A stretch of 64,000 bases of DNA from Paenibacillus sp. RUD330 (GTDB taxonomy: Bacteria > Bacillota > Bacilli > Paenibacillales > Paenibacillaceae), in NCBI RefSeq assembly GCF_002243345.2, contig NZ_CP022655.2, forward strand, positions 3,350,501-3,414,500, read 5' to 3'. Position 1 is the stretch's first letter; every line of letters starts with the position of its first letter. Shown piece after piece: positions 30,501 through 37,668 of the stretch. Made by a program: the position numbers and the translations under genes. Below the pieces are notes generated by a model, which made no database searches, was not told where the DNA came from, and saw only the letters and a program-made list of their open reading frames with translations.

Positions 30501-30695
30501 GTCCTTGATGACGCGGCCCAGCACGTGGCCGATGTGGGGAGCTCCGTTGGCCGTCGGCGGCCCTTCATAAAAGACGAAGTTCGGCTTGCCCTCCCGGTTT
30601 TCGATCGAGGCTTTGAACGTCCCTTCCTCTCTCCATCTCGCCAGCACCCGCTCCTCGCGGCTTCTCGCCTTTTCCTTGACATCCACTCTCTGCAT
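27594..30695 (-). CDS. ileS: Isoleucyl-tRNA synthetase, class 2 (IleRS2 type)
   Basis: 1033 residues from the ATG at 30695 ('AGAAGGG' upstream). Charges tRNA-Ile in the cytosol. Class I motifs: HIGH in 'PPTANGAPHIGHVLGR' at about 45-60, and 'GQKMSKSKGN' at about 600. The editing domain (CP1) has 'AWTTTPWTLPANTAIAVNP'. The sequence around HIGH ('FVFYEGPPTANGAPH') and the length are those of the eukaryote-like IleRS2 group, not of the 920-residue IleRS1 with its C-terminal zinc knuckle. IleRS2 enzymes are typically little affected by mupirocin. It is regulated by the T-box directly upstream. Start and identity are firm; the subtype call rests on motif memory. Confidence 0.95.
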   Translation of the reverse strand: MQRVDVKEKARSREERVLARWREEGTFKASIENREGKPNFVFYEGPPTANGAPHIGHVLGRVIKDFIGRYKTMSGYRVIRKAGWDTHGLPVELGVEKQLGISGKQEIENYGVEAFVQKCKDSVFEYERQWRELTEAIGYWTDMDDPYITLKNSYIESVWHILSTIHSKGLLYRGHRVSPYCPCCQTTLSSHEVAQGYEDVKDLSATVKFPLKNGEGHLLAWTTTPWTLPANTAIAVNPELAYSKVKRDGEVYFVAESLVESVFKGDDKPEIVGSVKGSELVGLAYDAPFDYVPIENGHVVIGADFVSDSSGTGMVHISPAHGDDDYKAARKNGIGLLAVVNSQGRYIDEVTDWAGRFVKDGEVDIEIVRKLSEKGLLFSKEKYEHSYPFCWRCKSPLLYYATESWFIETTAVKDQLIANNNGVDWYPGHIREGRFGKFLEDLVDWNISRNRYWGTPLNVWICEETGKEYAPSSLADLRARATTELPEDFEPHKPYVDEVKLHSPFAEGAVMTRTPEVIDVWFDSGSMPFAQQHYPFENEGRFAEQYPADIICEGIDQTRGWFFSLLAVSTLYNGRAPYKAVISTGHVLDESGQKMSKSKGNVIDPWEIINEYGTDAFRWALLADSAPWNSKKFSRGIVGEAKSKVIDTIVNTHAFFALYADIDGYDPAADKHLASGAKLDRWIVSRLNSLVRGVVKGLEGWDFMGSAKAIEAFVDEMSNWYIRRSRDRFWGSGLTGDKLDAYRTLRDVLLTLSKLIAPYAPLLAEDVYGNLGGKGSVHLADYPVVDDAAIDEALERDMATARQIVELARNVRNETGIKTRQPLSELIVSLSGDFELAEYEDIIKDEINVKGIAVEHSDSGFVDFALKLNLKVAGKKFGKSVGPIQTHLKALDADTARAIVQGGSFVFTTPDGEDVPVALDELLVEKQAKPGFASASGGGLTVALNTDITPELEQEGWVREVIRAVQDTRKKLDLPIEKRVDLVLDADAELTAALQAFDSLLQDSVLLNSVSFESAEGMERAAFGEREFGLLIR

Positions 30696-30721
30696 ATCGG
30701 ACACGCCCTTCTCTCGGAAAA

Positions 30722-30752
30722 TAAAAAAGCCCGCCCCTGTGTAAAGGGGCGA
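30722..30752 (-). terminator. T-box-controlled attenuator terminator of ileS
   Basis: Stem CGCCCC/GGGGCG (30732-30737 with 30746-30751) followed by six T on the minus strand, 27 nt before the ileS start codon. Confidence 0.9.
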
Positions 30753-31060
30753 GCATGACTCGCGATACCACCCTAATCGCCCTGTCGCGGGTGGAGACAG
30801 GTCCCTGATTGGACACGCGCTCCGCCTCAACAAAGGCATCTCAGCAGCGGATGCGTTCCTGCCATCCGCGTTCCCTGTAACGTGGGACTGCCGGCGGGGC
30901 TTAATCGGCCCGAAGCGATCGTTCGCTCCGGGCTGTTCGGCTCCGCTTCTCGGAGAGGATGTTCGGCTGAAGTTCGAACGCCGGCTTGCAGCAGGATGCC
31001 GGCTCTCTGGGGAACGTCCGTTCAGCGTACTCGTTCTCGTCGACGAAATTGACTGTTATC
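30722..31060 (-). promoter_or_regulatory. T-box riboswitch, isoleucine (AUC) specifier
   Basis: The antiterminator T-box 'AGGGTGGTATCGCGAG' is at 30759-30774. In Stem I, 'AGTA' (31028-31031) faces 'GAAC' (30961-30964), the S-turn pair, with the helix GCTGAA/TTCAGC (31021-31026 with 30966-30971) above it. The triplet right after GAAC is ATC (30958-30960), an isoleucine codon. Uncharged tRNA-Ile should pair with it and stabilise the antiterminator. Stem boundaries are by eye. Confidence 0.92.
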
Positions 31061-31115
31061 CATCATGTCGCGATAAGGACCTGCACGTCCATTATCGTCG
31101 CCAATATCTATTTCT

Positions 31116-31145
31116 ATACTACATACAGCAGTCCCTGCGTGTCAA
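31116..31145 (-). promoter_or_regulatory. ileS sigma-A promoter
   Basis: Perfect -35 'TTGACA' (31140-31145), 18-nt spacer, -10 'TAGTAT' (31116-31121). The transcript would start near 31109, giving a leader of about 410 nt. Confidence 0.8.
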
Positions 31146-31153
31146 CCGCCGCT

Positions 31154-31651
31154 CTAATAGTTCGAGCCTTCCAGAGACAGGCTGCTCGAGGCGTTCTCCA
31201 GCTTGTCCCAGCCGTCCTGGGCGAGCAGCTCGAGCTGCGCCTCGACCAGCGTCCGGAAGCGGGTCCGGTAGATCGAGGCCTGCTTCTTGAGCTCCTCCAC
31301 TTCCAGCGACACCTTGCGGGATTTCATCATGGAGTCGTTGACGATGCGGTCGGCATTCTTCTCCGCTTCCTTGATGATCAGCTGCGCTTCCTTCTTGGCG
31401 TTGCCCCTCACCTCGTCCGCCGCCTCCTGGGCGACGATGATCGTCTTGCTCAGCGTCTCCTCGATATTGGCGAAGTGGTTGAGCTTCTCCTGCAGGTTCA
31501 GGATCTGATTCTGAAGATCCTTGTTCTCGCGGATGAGCGCCTCGTAGTCCTTGATGACCTGGTCCAGGAATTCATTGACCTCATCCTCGTCGTAGCCGCG
31601 AAGTCTTCTTCCGAATTCCTTGTTATGTATGTCCAATGGCGTCAGCGGCAT
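31154..31651 (-). CDS. divIVA: Cell-division initiation protein DivIVA
   Basis: 165 residues from the ATG at 31651 with 'AGGAGGTG' 5 nt upstream. The N-terminal lipid-binding domain 'MPLTPLDIHNKEFGRRLRG' is followed by 'YDEDEVNEFLDQVIKDYE', then a long parallel coiled coil to about residue 145. It binds negatively curved membrane at poles and septa and recruits MinJ, RacA or other partners in relatives. It lies next to the ylm genes as in B. subtilis, but an apparent terminator separates it from ylmH. Confidence 0.95.
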   Translation of the reverse strand: MPLTPLDIHNKEFGRRLRGYDEDEVNEFLDQVIKDYEALIRENKDLQNQILNLQEKLNHFANIEETLSKTIIVAQEAADEVRGNAKKEAQLIIKEAEKNADRIVNDSMMKSRKVSLEVEELKKQASIYRTRFRTLVEAQLELLAQDGWDKLENASSSLSLEGSNY

Positions 31652-31751
31652 TGGGGCACCTCCTGTTGGTTTGTTCTCGTCGTAAGCCGATCGTTGGTGA
31701 TATCCCAATTCGACAGTTCCGGGCAAATTCCTGCAAATTTCTGATCCAAGC

Positions 31752-31791
31752 CAAAAATATCCGTCCTCCCTATATCGGTCGGGAGGGCGGC
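31752..31791 (-). terminator. Terminator of the ylm operon
   Basis: 10-bp stem CCGCCCTCCC/GGGAGGACGG (31781-31790 with 31761-31770, one mismatch) followed on the minus strand by 'ATATTTTTGG'. It sits between ylmH and divIVA. On the plus strand the same stem is followed by 'CATTTTTTG'. Confidence 0.7.
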
Positions 31792-31867
31792 ATTTTTTGC
31801 TGTCAATATAAGGATGGCTCCATGCAGCGCATGGAGCCGGGCCGTCCAGGCTCCCGAGGAGCCGGAT

Positions 31868-32650
31868 TCAGATGAATTTGCCTGCCTTGACGCGTATCCG
31901 GCCTTTCTTGGTCATCCCGTCGACCTCCAGCAGCTTGAACCTGCCGAGTCCCTTGATGGACACGACATCCCCTTCGCGCAGCTGCTTCGAGGGATCCTCC
32001 TCGCCCTTCCAGTTGACCCGGCAGCGTCCCGCCCGGATCGGCTCGACGATCTTCGCGCGGCTGATCCGGTAGACGTCGCTGCAGATGCCGTCCAGCCGCA
32101 TGGACGCGACGGTGAAGCTCATCTCTTCCATGCGGCTGACGACCGGGCGCAGCTCCGTCAGCGGCTTGACCGACGTCAGCACGCTGAGCTTGTGGACCTG
32201 GCGGAAATGCACGTTCAGGAAGTCGGCGATCTCGTCCGCGACTAGCAGCTGGGCTCCATCCGGACCGACATGGATGTCTCCGATGCGGTCGCGCTTGATT
32301 CCAAGCCCCAGCACGGCTCCCAGATAATCGCCGTGATCCAGCTCCAGATGGCCGCCGGATACAGCCGACACTTCAAGCACGGATATGCCCGTATCCTCGC
32401 CCTCCAAATAACGATAAGAGGGAGCAATCAGCGCCCGCCTGCGCTCCGCTCCCTCGTATCCTCCATCCAATCGAACGCCGACATCAGGCTCCCGATTTCC
32501 GAGCGACATCAGGATCGATGCCTGCCGGGGATCGAGGAAATCCGTCCGCTTCAGCTCGTGAAGCTGGGCCGAGCGTCCGATCCACTCCAGGGCGCGGTCG
32601 ACGAACGGCCGCTCCTCCGGATGAAAATGCTCATAAAGGCCGTCTGCCAT
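31868..32650 (-). CDS. ylmH: YlmH-family RNA-binding protein (S4 domain)
   Basis: 260 residues. The N-terminal two thirds is the YlmH-specific domain, beginning 'HFHPEERPFVDRALEWIG' with 'KRTDFLDPRQ'. The C-terminal 75 residues form an S4 domain ('VASMRLDGICSDVYRISRAK', 'LREGDVVSIKGLGRFKLLEV'). The family binds RNA; in B. subtilis a role in rescue of stalled ribosomes has been described, and the genomic link to division is long-standing. Last gene of the sigG-proximal ylm operon, 9 nt after ylmG. Confidence 0.92.
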   Translation of the reverse strand: MADGLYEHFHPEERPFVDRALEWIGRSAQLHELKRTDFLDPRQASILMSLGNREPDVGVRLDGGYEGAERRRALIAPSYRYLEGEDTGISVLEVSAVSGGHLELDHGDYLGAVLGLGIKRDRIGDIHVGPDGAQLLVADEIADFLNVHFRQVHKLSVLTSVKPLTELRPVVSRMEEMSFTVASMRLDGICSDVYRISRAKIVEPIRAGRCRVNWKGEEDPSKQLREGDVVSIKGLGRFKLLEVDGMTKKGRIRVKAGKFI

Positions 32651-32659
32651 AGGGCTGCC

Positions 32660-32929
32660 TTAAGAGAAGAAGAAGCCCAGCACGCCGATGATGCCTTGCG
32701 CGACAAAGCGCAGAGCGATCAGGGCGACGATCGGACTGATGTCCAGCATGCCGCCGATCGGCGGGATGAAGCGGCGGAAGATGCTGAGATAAGGCTCGAC
32801 GATCCTGCCGAGGAACTGGCCGATGAAGCTCTCGCGGGCGTTGGGCAGCCACGAGAGCAGGATGTATCCGAAAATCATAAAGTAGTAAATCGATTCCAGG
32901 GTGTGGACGATCTCTTTGACTTGCTCCAA
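32660..32929 (-). CDS. ylmG: YggT-family membrane protein
   Basis: 89 residues with two membrane segments separated by the conserved loop 'RIVEPYLSIFRRFIPPIGG', and a first segment ending 'LLSWLPNARES'. The family is small, found in bacteria and plastids, and linked to division or membrane organisation; its biochemical role is unsettled. It follows sepF by 7 nt. Confidence 0.92.
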   Translation of the reverse strand: MEQVKEIVHTLESIYYFMIFGYILLSWLPNARESFIGQFLGRIVEPYLSIFRRFIPPIGGMLDISPIVALIALRFVAQGIIGVLGFFFS

Positions 32930-32936
32930 GCCAAGG

Positions 32937-33383
32937 TCACCTCATTTTTCTGTAGTCTTCGTCAGCAAGCATTTCGGTTATGGTGCCCTGAACATCGACA
33001 GAATCCGGCGTGCAGAGAAAAATATTCGGGCCGAGCTTGGAAATGCTTCCGTTCAGCGCGTATACGGTGCCGCTGAGGAAGTCGACGATCCGCACGGCCA
33101 GATCCGTCCGGACGCGCTGCAGGTTCACGATGACGGAACGCCGGTTGCGCAGATGGTCGGCAATCTCCTGCGCCTCGTCATAGGAACGGGGTTCGTTCAG
33201 CACGACGCGCATGTTCTTCTGCGAATGGATGCTGACGATATTGCTGCCTTTGGTTGGTTTACGCATTTCGGATGCCGAGGTTTCAACTTCGTGATCCTCA
33301 TGCTGTTGGACGGGCTCGCGCTCGATGATCTCTTCTTCATCCTGCAAGCCGAAATAGTTCATGAACCGGTTAAGCACCTTCAT
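32937..33383 (-). CDS. sepF: Cell-division protein SepF
   Basis: 148 residues from the ATG at 33383, which has 'GAGGAGGAG' 5 nt upstream and overlaps the ylmE stop (ATGA). The N-terminal amphipathic helix '[13 protein letters not shown]' is the membrane anchor. A variable acidic linker leads to the SepF core at about 65-148 ('[19 protein letters not shown]', '[15 protein letters not shown]', '[11 protein letters not shown]'). SepF forms rings, bundles FtsZ and ties it to the membrane. Confidence 0.95.
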   Translation of the reverse strand: MKVLNRFMNYFGLQDEEEIIEREPVQQHEDHEVETSASEMRKPTKGSNIVSIHSQKNMRVVLNEPRSYDEAQEIADHLRNRRSVIVNLQRVRTDLAVRIVDFLSGTVYALNGSISKLGPNIFLCTPDSVDVQGTITEMLADEDYRKMR

Positions 33384-34105
33384 ACCAGCTCCTCCTCTTT
33401 GCCTACGAGAATGGTTCCAAGCCGCACCCATGTCGCGCCTTCCTCGACCGCCGCCTCGAAGTCGCCCGACATTCCCATCGAGAGCTCCGTCAGCGGCTCC
33501 TGAAACCAGCTCTCGCGGTTGGCCAGCTCCATCAGCTCCCGCAGGCTCCGGAAGACCGGACGCGCAGCTTCGGAATCCTCGTCATGGGGCGCCATCGTCA
33601 TGAGGCCGACCGGCTTGACGCCGGGGTAGGCCGCGAGACCCGAGGCGAGATCCCGGAGCTGCTCCGGGGCGATGCCGTGCTTGGATTGTTCCGCGGATAC
33701 GTTGACTTGAATGAAGCATGGGACCACGATGCCGAGGCTCCTGGCCTTCTTGTCGATCGCATCCGCCAGGGAAAGCCTGTCCAGCGAATGGATGTATGTA
33801 AACTTGCCTATGACGTCCTTCACCTTGTTCGTCTGCAGTGAACCGATAAAATGCCAGACGGGGGCCTCCCCCGCTCCGCAGGAGCCTTCCGGAAACGCCT
33901 CCCACTTGTCCTTGGCGTCCTGCCAGCGGTTCTCGCCCAGATGGACGCAGCCGCTGTCCAGCGCTTCCCTGGTCCTGTCGAGGGACACATACTTCGTCAC
34001 CGCGATGACGTTCACTTCCTCCGGGCTGCGTCCGCTCCGGGCGCAAGCCTCCGCGATCCTTCTATCCACTTCCGCCTTCCGCTCCGTCAGCGACAAAAGC
34101 GTCAC
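33380..34105 (-). CDS. ylmE: YggS/YlmE-family PLP homeostasis protein
   Basis: 241 residues from a GTG at 34105 that overlaps the ylmD stop as GTGA; an earlier in-frame start would bury deep in ylmD. Alanine-racemase-like TIM-barrel fold binding PLP through the Lys of 'VIAVTKYVS' near residue 30. '[15 protein letters not shown]', '[17 protein letters not shown]' and '[20 protein letters not shown]' are the family landmarks. It is thought to keep PLP and amino-acid pools balanced and has no known catalytic reaction. Confidence 0.93.
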   Translation of the reverse strand: MTLLSLTERKAEVDRRIAEACARSGRSPEEVNVIAVTKYVSLDRTREALDSGCVHLGENRWQDAKDKWEAFPEGSCGAGEAPVWHFIGSLQTNKVKDVIGKFTYIHSLDRLSLADAIDKKARSLGIVVPCFIQVNVSAEQSKHGIAPEQLRDLASGLAAYPGVKPVGLMTMAPHDEDSEAARPVFRSLRELMELANRESWFQEPLTELSMGMSGDFEAAVEEGATWVRLGTILVGKEEELV

Positions 34106-34962
34106 CTGCTTTCCATGCCGATCCAGCTTGCCATCCGCCCCGTGCTGCCGCCTTCCATCCGATGGGAGAAGAACAAATCCTTGCGGCAGCCGGTGCACCA
34201 CTGCGTAACTTCGATATTCGACGGCATAATTCCTGCTTTTATCATAATCTGTCGGTTGAGCTCTTTCAAGTTCAGCCTGCCGTGGCCCGGCGTTTCCCCG
34301 TGGATGACCGGCCCGGCGGAAGCGATTCCCGCCTCGGCGAGCTCGCCGAGCAGCGGGCGGACGCGCCCCAGGACGGCCTCGTCGACCTCGTAGCAGCAGG
34401 CTCCGATCGACGGCCCGACAGCCCCGCGGATGTCGGCAGGCTTGCTGCCGTACCGGCTGCCCATGACTTCTACGGTCGCGCGGGCGATCTCCCCTACGGT
34501 TCCCTTCCAGCCCGCATGGGCAAGCGCCACCGCTCCCTTGGAGGGATCCCAGAAGTACAGGGGCACGCAGTCGGCGTAAAAGGAGACGAGCAGAACGCCC
34601 GGCTCATCCGTCGTCAGCGCGTCCGTATTCGGGACGGCCGTCGCGCGGGAGTCCCGTCCGCGCCCGGCATCGCCGCGAGTAAGCGCCTGGACGCCGCAGC
34701 CATGCACCTGCTCCCCGCAGGTGAACGACGCATAGGGCCAGCCGAGCGCGTCGGCCAGCCGCATCCGGTTCGTCCGGACAGACGCGTCGTCGTCCCCGAC
34801 ATGCAGTCCCATATTCAGGGATGCCCAGGGCTCGCCGCTGACGCCGCCCTGCCGTCCGGTGAAGCCGGCCGTGACGCTGCCGCCCCCGATCCATGATTCC
34901 AATAAAAAAAGCGAAGCTTCCTTCGCCGGGTTCCCGCTGTCGCGCTGAACGAATGCTTCCAC
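34102..34962 (-). CDS. ylmD: YfiH/PgeF-family multicopper-like purine nucleoside phosphorylase
   Basis: 286 residues from a GTG at 34962 with 'GGAGGTG' 7 nt upstream. Landmarks of the family are 'FTGRQGGVSGEPWASLN', 'CGEQVHG', 'VSFYADCVPLYFWDP', 'ALAHAGWKGTVGE' and the C-terminal 'CTGCRKDLFFSHR', which supply the Cys and His ligands. Members were first called laccases. Later work gives purine nucleoside phosphorylase/deaminase activity, and proofreading of peptidoglycan precursors in E. coli (PgeF). Second gene of the ylm operon; 66 nt separate it from ylmC. Confidence 0.92.
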   Translation of the reverse strand: MEAFVQRDSGNPAKEASLFLLESWIGGGSVTAGFTGRQGGVSGEPWASLNMGLHVGDDDASVRTNRMRLADALGWPYASFTCGEQVHGCGVQALTRGDAGRGRDSRATAVPNTDALTTDEPGVLLVSFYADCVPLYFWDPSKGAVALAHAGWKGTVGEIARATVEVMGSRYGSKPADIRGAVGPSIGACCYEVDEAVLGRVRPLLGELAEAGIASAGPVIHGETPGHGRLNLKELNRQIMIKAGIMPSNIEVTQWCTGCRKDLFFSHRMEGGSTGRMASWIGMESR

Positions 34963-35038
34963 TTGCCATCACCTCCAGCCTAGTGTACCATGGCCGGCGC
35001 GGAGCGGGGAAGGCGGGGCGGAATCGCCTCGGCCTCTC

Positions 35039-35329
35039 CTACAGCTTCTCCTGGATGTCGTCATCCTCGAGATACGCCTTGGCCCCGCCGGCGTTCTCCA
35101 TCCGGACGAGCACGACGTCGGCTCCGATCTTGACGATGTTGCGCCACGGAATGATGAGATCCGCCCCGTTGCCGAACATGCCGAAGAAGCGGGTGAAATT
35201 GGGCACGACGATGGAATCGATGCGTCCCTGCCTCAGATCGATTTCCATGTCGCTGATTTGGCCGAGCTTTTTGCCGTCCACGATATTGATGACGTCCTTG
35301 GTTTGGAATTCGGATATTTTCATGAGCAT
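35039..35329 (-). CDS. ylmC: YlmC/YmxH-family PRC-barrel protein
   Basis: 96 residues from the ATG at 35329 ('GGGAAG' 8 nt upstream; a further ATG lies six nt on). PRC-barrel-like fold: 'KISEFQTKDVINIVDGKKLG' then 'RIDSIVVPNFTRFFGMFG' and 'DLIIPWRNIVKIGADVVLV'. The family lies after sigG in many spore formers and includes sporulation protein YmxH. Molecular role unknown. Confidence 0.92.
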   Translation of the reverse strand: MLMKISEFQTKDVINIVDGKKLGQISDMEIDLRQGRIDSIVVPNFTRFFGMFGNGADLIIPWRNIVKIGADVVLVRMENAGGAKAYLEDDDIQEKL

Positions 35330-35405
35330 GCGCCGCACTTCCCGTCATGGAGGTCTAGTGCTCCCAGTATATGACGGAGACGGGCGGATCAGCCCAAGCC
35401 CGCAT

Positions 35406-35430
35406 CAAAAAGGCGCCCGAAGGCGCCCTG
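35406..35430 (-). terminator. Rho-independent terminator of sigG
   Basis: GGCGCC-TTCG-GGCGCC tetraloop hairpin (35412-35417 with 35422-35427) followed on the minus strand by a run of T, 37 nt past the sigG stop. It separates sigG from ylmC. Confidence 0.88.
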
Positions 35431-35466
35431 GAACCGATCGGCATGGAGCCGGGCATCATGGCTGCC

Positions 35467-36249
35467 TCAGCTCTGGACATGCTTTTGAAGCTGCTGGATG
35501 GCCGACTTCTCGAGCCGGGACACCTGCGCCTGCGAGATGCCGATCTCGTCGGCGACCTCCATCTGCGTCTTGCCGTCGAAGAAGCGCATCGACAGGATCA
35601 TCTTCTCGCGCTGGTTCAGCTTGTGCATCGCTTCGCGCAGGGCGATCTCCTCGATCCAGCTGATGTCCTTGTTGCGGTCGTCGCTGATCTGGTCCATCAC
35701 GTAGATCGGGTCGCCGCCGTCATGGTAGATCGGCTCGAACAGGGAAACCGGATCCTGGATGGCGTCGAGGGCGAAAACGACATCCTCCTTCGGCACGCCG
35801 AGCGCCTCGGAGATCTCGAAGATCGTCGGCTCGCGGGAATTCTGGTTCGTGAGGCTGTCGCGGACCTGCAGCGCCTTGTAGGCGATGTCCCGCAGCGACC
35901 GCGACACCCGGATCGGGTTGTTGTCCCGCAGATAGCGGCGGATCTCGCCGATGATCATGGGGACGGCATATGTGGAAAATTTGACGTTTTGACTGAGGTC
36001 AAAATTATCGATGGCCTTCATGAGTCCGATGCAGCCGACCTGGAACAGGTCGTCCACGAATTCTCCCCGGTTGTTGAACCGCTGGATGACGCTGAGGACG
36101 AGCCTCAGGTTCCCGTTCACGAGCTTCTCTCTGGCGGACCACTCGTTCTGGGTCTGGAGAGCGGTGAACAGCTCCCTCATTTCGACGTTCGTAAGCACGG
36201 GGAGTTTGGAAGTATCCACTCCGCAGATCTCGACTTTATTTCGGGTCAA
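35467..36249 (-). CDS. sigG: RNA polymerase sigma factor SigG (late forespore)
   Basis: 260 residues. Directs late forespore transcription. The N-terminus 'NKVEICGVDTSKLPVLTN' is diagnostic of SigG. Region 2 has 'LVNGNLRLVLSVIQRF' and 'DLFQVGCIGLMKAIDNFDLS'; region 3 'EPTIFEISEALGVPKEDV'; region 4 'LNQREKMILSMRFFDGKTQ' and the helix-turn-helix 'VADEIGISQAQVSRLEKSAI'. It starts with TTG at 36249; 'GGGAGG' lies 9 nt upstream, at the foot of a 10-bp hairpin inside an overlapping small ORF. An accessory block of 8 kb separates it from sigE. Confidence 0.97.
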   Translation of the reverse strand: MTRNKVEICGVDTSKLPVLTNVEMRELFTALQTQNEWSAREKLVNGNLRLVLSVIQRFNNRGEFVDDLFQVGCIGLMKAIDNFDLSQNVKFSTYAVPMIIGEIRRYLRDNNPIRVSRSLRDIAYKALQVRDSLTNQNSREPTIFEISEALGVPKEDVVFALDAIQDPVSLFEPIYHDGGDPIYVMDQISDDRNKDISWIEEIALREAMHKLNQREKMILSMRFFDGKTQMEVADEIGISQAQVSRLEKSAIQQLQKHVQS

Positions 36250-36304
36250 TTGTGACTACCTCCCAAGGAGAAACATTAATAAGCATTATCTCCTTGGGCT
36301 TCAT
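36236..36304 (-). CDS. Putative 22-codon upstream ORF overlapping sigG
   Basis: Short frame beginning 'MKPKEIMLINVSPWEV' (ATG 36302-36304; 'AGGAAT' a few nt upstream) and ending in TAA at 36236-36238, 14 nt inside sigG. It spans the hairpin that covers the sigG ribosome site, so its translation would open that hairpin. It is too short for codon statistics; whether it is translated is inference. Confidence 0.4.
   Translation of the reverse strand: MKPKEIMLINVSPWEVVTIDPK
36259..36298 (-). promoter_or_regulatory. Hairpin covering the sigG ribosome-binding site
   Basis: Perfect 10-bp arms CCCAAGGAGA (36289-36298) and TCTCCTTGGG (36262-36271) around a 17-nt loop. The last GGG of the second arm is the first half of the sigG Shine-Dalgarno 'GGGAGG' (36259-36264). 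Confidence 0.75.
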
Positions 36305-36401
36305 TTTTATTCCTGTTCCGACAGCGTCCGACAGAGCCGGCGGAAGCCTGGAAACGCATCCAAGCGACTGGCGGCGAGGAATTGCTGAGCTGTCTTCGAC
36401 G

Positions 36402-36436
36402 AAAAAAAAAAGCCTCGGCGCTCGGCCTCGGCAAAT
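36402..36436 (-). terminator. Probable terminator of the 402-residue protein gene
   Basis: Ten T in a row on the minus strand (36411-36402), preceded by GC-rich 'GCCGAGGC' repeats that give only a short stem. 15 nt past the stop codon. Confidence 0.55.
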
Positions 36437-36450
36437 GAGGAAAACGGGAT

Positions 36451-37659
36451 TCATTCCCCGTAGTAGTTGAACTGGAAATACTGGTAATCGACGCTCTGCG
36501 CCTCGCTGTCCGTCCGCTCTACGGCGCCGCGGTATATGACCTTGCGCGTCTTCTCCTCGTAGACCATGACGGTGGGAATTCGATCCAGGATCAGATTGTC
36601 GTAAACCAATCCCTTCTCGAGCCGGATGCTGCGCAATCCCGAACTGCCGCTTCGAAGAAGCTGCAACGGCTCTGCCAACGGCTCTCCCGTCCGGGTGTCG
36701 AGGACATGAATGAGCGGCTCGGCGTTCCGCTCGTTGAAGGCGTAGAGCTTTCCATCGTGCAGCCTCGGGGCAAGCCCTTGCTTGATCCGGTCCATTCCCG
36801 CCTCGGGCAGGTCCCAGGTATCGCCGCTGGCGTAATCGTAACCGATGATGCGCCATCCTTTCAGAACCGGATCCTGTTCGGACACATCGGCATCCGGTCC
36901 CTTGCGCTTGACCGTCTTCACATTGAGCATCACGGAAGGAGAGGGCTCCAGCTCCCGCACTTCGGCGATCAGCTCGACCGTAGTCTCCGTATAGGGGTCG
37001 GGATCCGGTACTGTCCGGTACATTTCCTCCGCCTGCAGCAGCTTCCCGCTCTCCTTGTCGACGATATAATCCGTAAAAGTCCAGATCGCCGGGCCATTGT
37101 CCGGGCTGTCACGCTGCCCGCGCACCAGCAGGTGGATGCGGTTTTCTATCTGCTGGATATCCACTACGGTCTCATCCCTGTAAAGGGGGCTGTCCGCCTT
37201 CGCCGCGCCCGTCTGAACAGGCACGGTGAATTCCTTGCTGCCGGAACCGGCGGCAAGATCCAGAATTCGAACCTTCACGGACGACAGGCTGTCGTCCATA
37301 TCGGCACCGATGACGGAATTCCCGTCCCGGTAGAACGAATCATCCTGCCGATGCCCGCGCATGAAGGAGCGATGGGCGACAATCAGCTGGTTCCGCTCGG
37401 AAGAGTACCGGTCCGGCTTGATCAGATCCTCGAAGGGGGCGGATAAAAAACGGCTTCCCGTCCTTTCCCTTCGTCCGTCCGCCGACAATCGGGAACCGAG
37501 TCCTTCCAAGACGAAGCCTTTCATGACCTCCGCGTTTCCTTCCAGCGTAACGAGCTTGTATGGGGGCGTGCCGTCGGCGCCGGCTGCTCCCGCATAAGCG
37601 GCCAGGACAGCGGCGCTTAGGACAGCAAGCCCGATGCTGTATCCGTATCTTCTTCTCAT
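36451..37659 (-). CDS. Exported protein of unknown function in a Ytr-like ABC unit
   Basis: 402 residues. N-terminal signal sequence or anchor ('YSIGLAVLSAAVLAAYAGA'). The body is rich in beta-strand stretches with repeated short 'IVDKESGKLL', 'VLDTRTGEPL' and 'YDYASGDTW' elements, the look of a beta-propeller or similar sensor-type domain. Acid/hydroxy residues follow no known catalytic pattern. It follows the permease by 9 nt and is the last gene of the GntR-ATPase-permease-X unit, so it probably assists or senses the transporter's substrate outside the membrane. I do not recognise the family. Confidence 0.72.
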   Translation of the reverse strand: MRRRYGYSIGLAVLSAAVLAAYAGAAGADGTPPYKLVTLEGNAEVMKGFVLEGLGSRLSADGRRERTGSRFLSAPFEDLIKPDRYSSERNQLIVAHRSFMRGHRQDDSFYRDGNSVIGADMDDSLSSVKVRILDLAAGSGSKEFTVPVQTGAAKADSPLYRDETVVDIQQIENRIHLLVRGQRDSPDNGPAIWTFTDYIVDKESGKLLQAEEMYRTVPDPDPYTETTVELIAEVRELEPSPSVMLNVKTVKRKGPDADVSEQDPVLKGWRIIGYDYASGDTWDLPEAGMDRIKQGLAPRLHDGKLYAFNERNAEPLIHVLDTRTGEPLAEPLQLLRSGSSGLRSIRLEKGLVYDNLILDRIPTVMVYEEKTRKVIYRGAVERTDSEAQSVDYQYFQFNYYGE

Positions 37660-37668
37660 AGTTCCTCC

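Noticed and set aside
26997-30758. Plus-strand open frame of about 1250 codons opposite ileS
   Set aside because: A shadow frame of a high-GC gene: the minus strand has complete aminoacyl-tRNA synthetase motifs, and the plus-strand product is Arg/Asp/His-rich with no domain.
36305-36856. Extension of the small ORF upstream of sigG into a 206-codon frame
   Set aside because: The upstream part runs antisense-free but inside the terminator and the coding region of the 402-residue protein in another frame. Only the last 22 codons have a plausible start and position.
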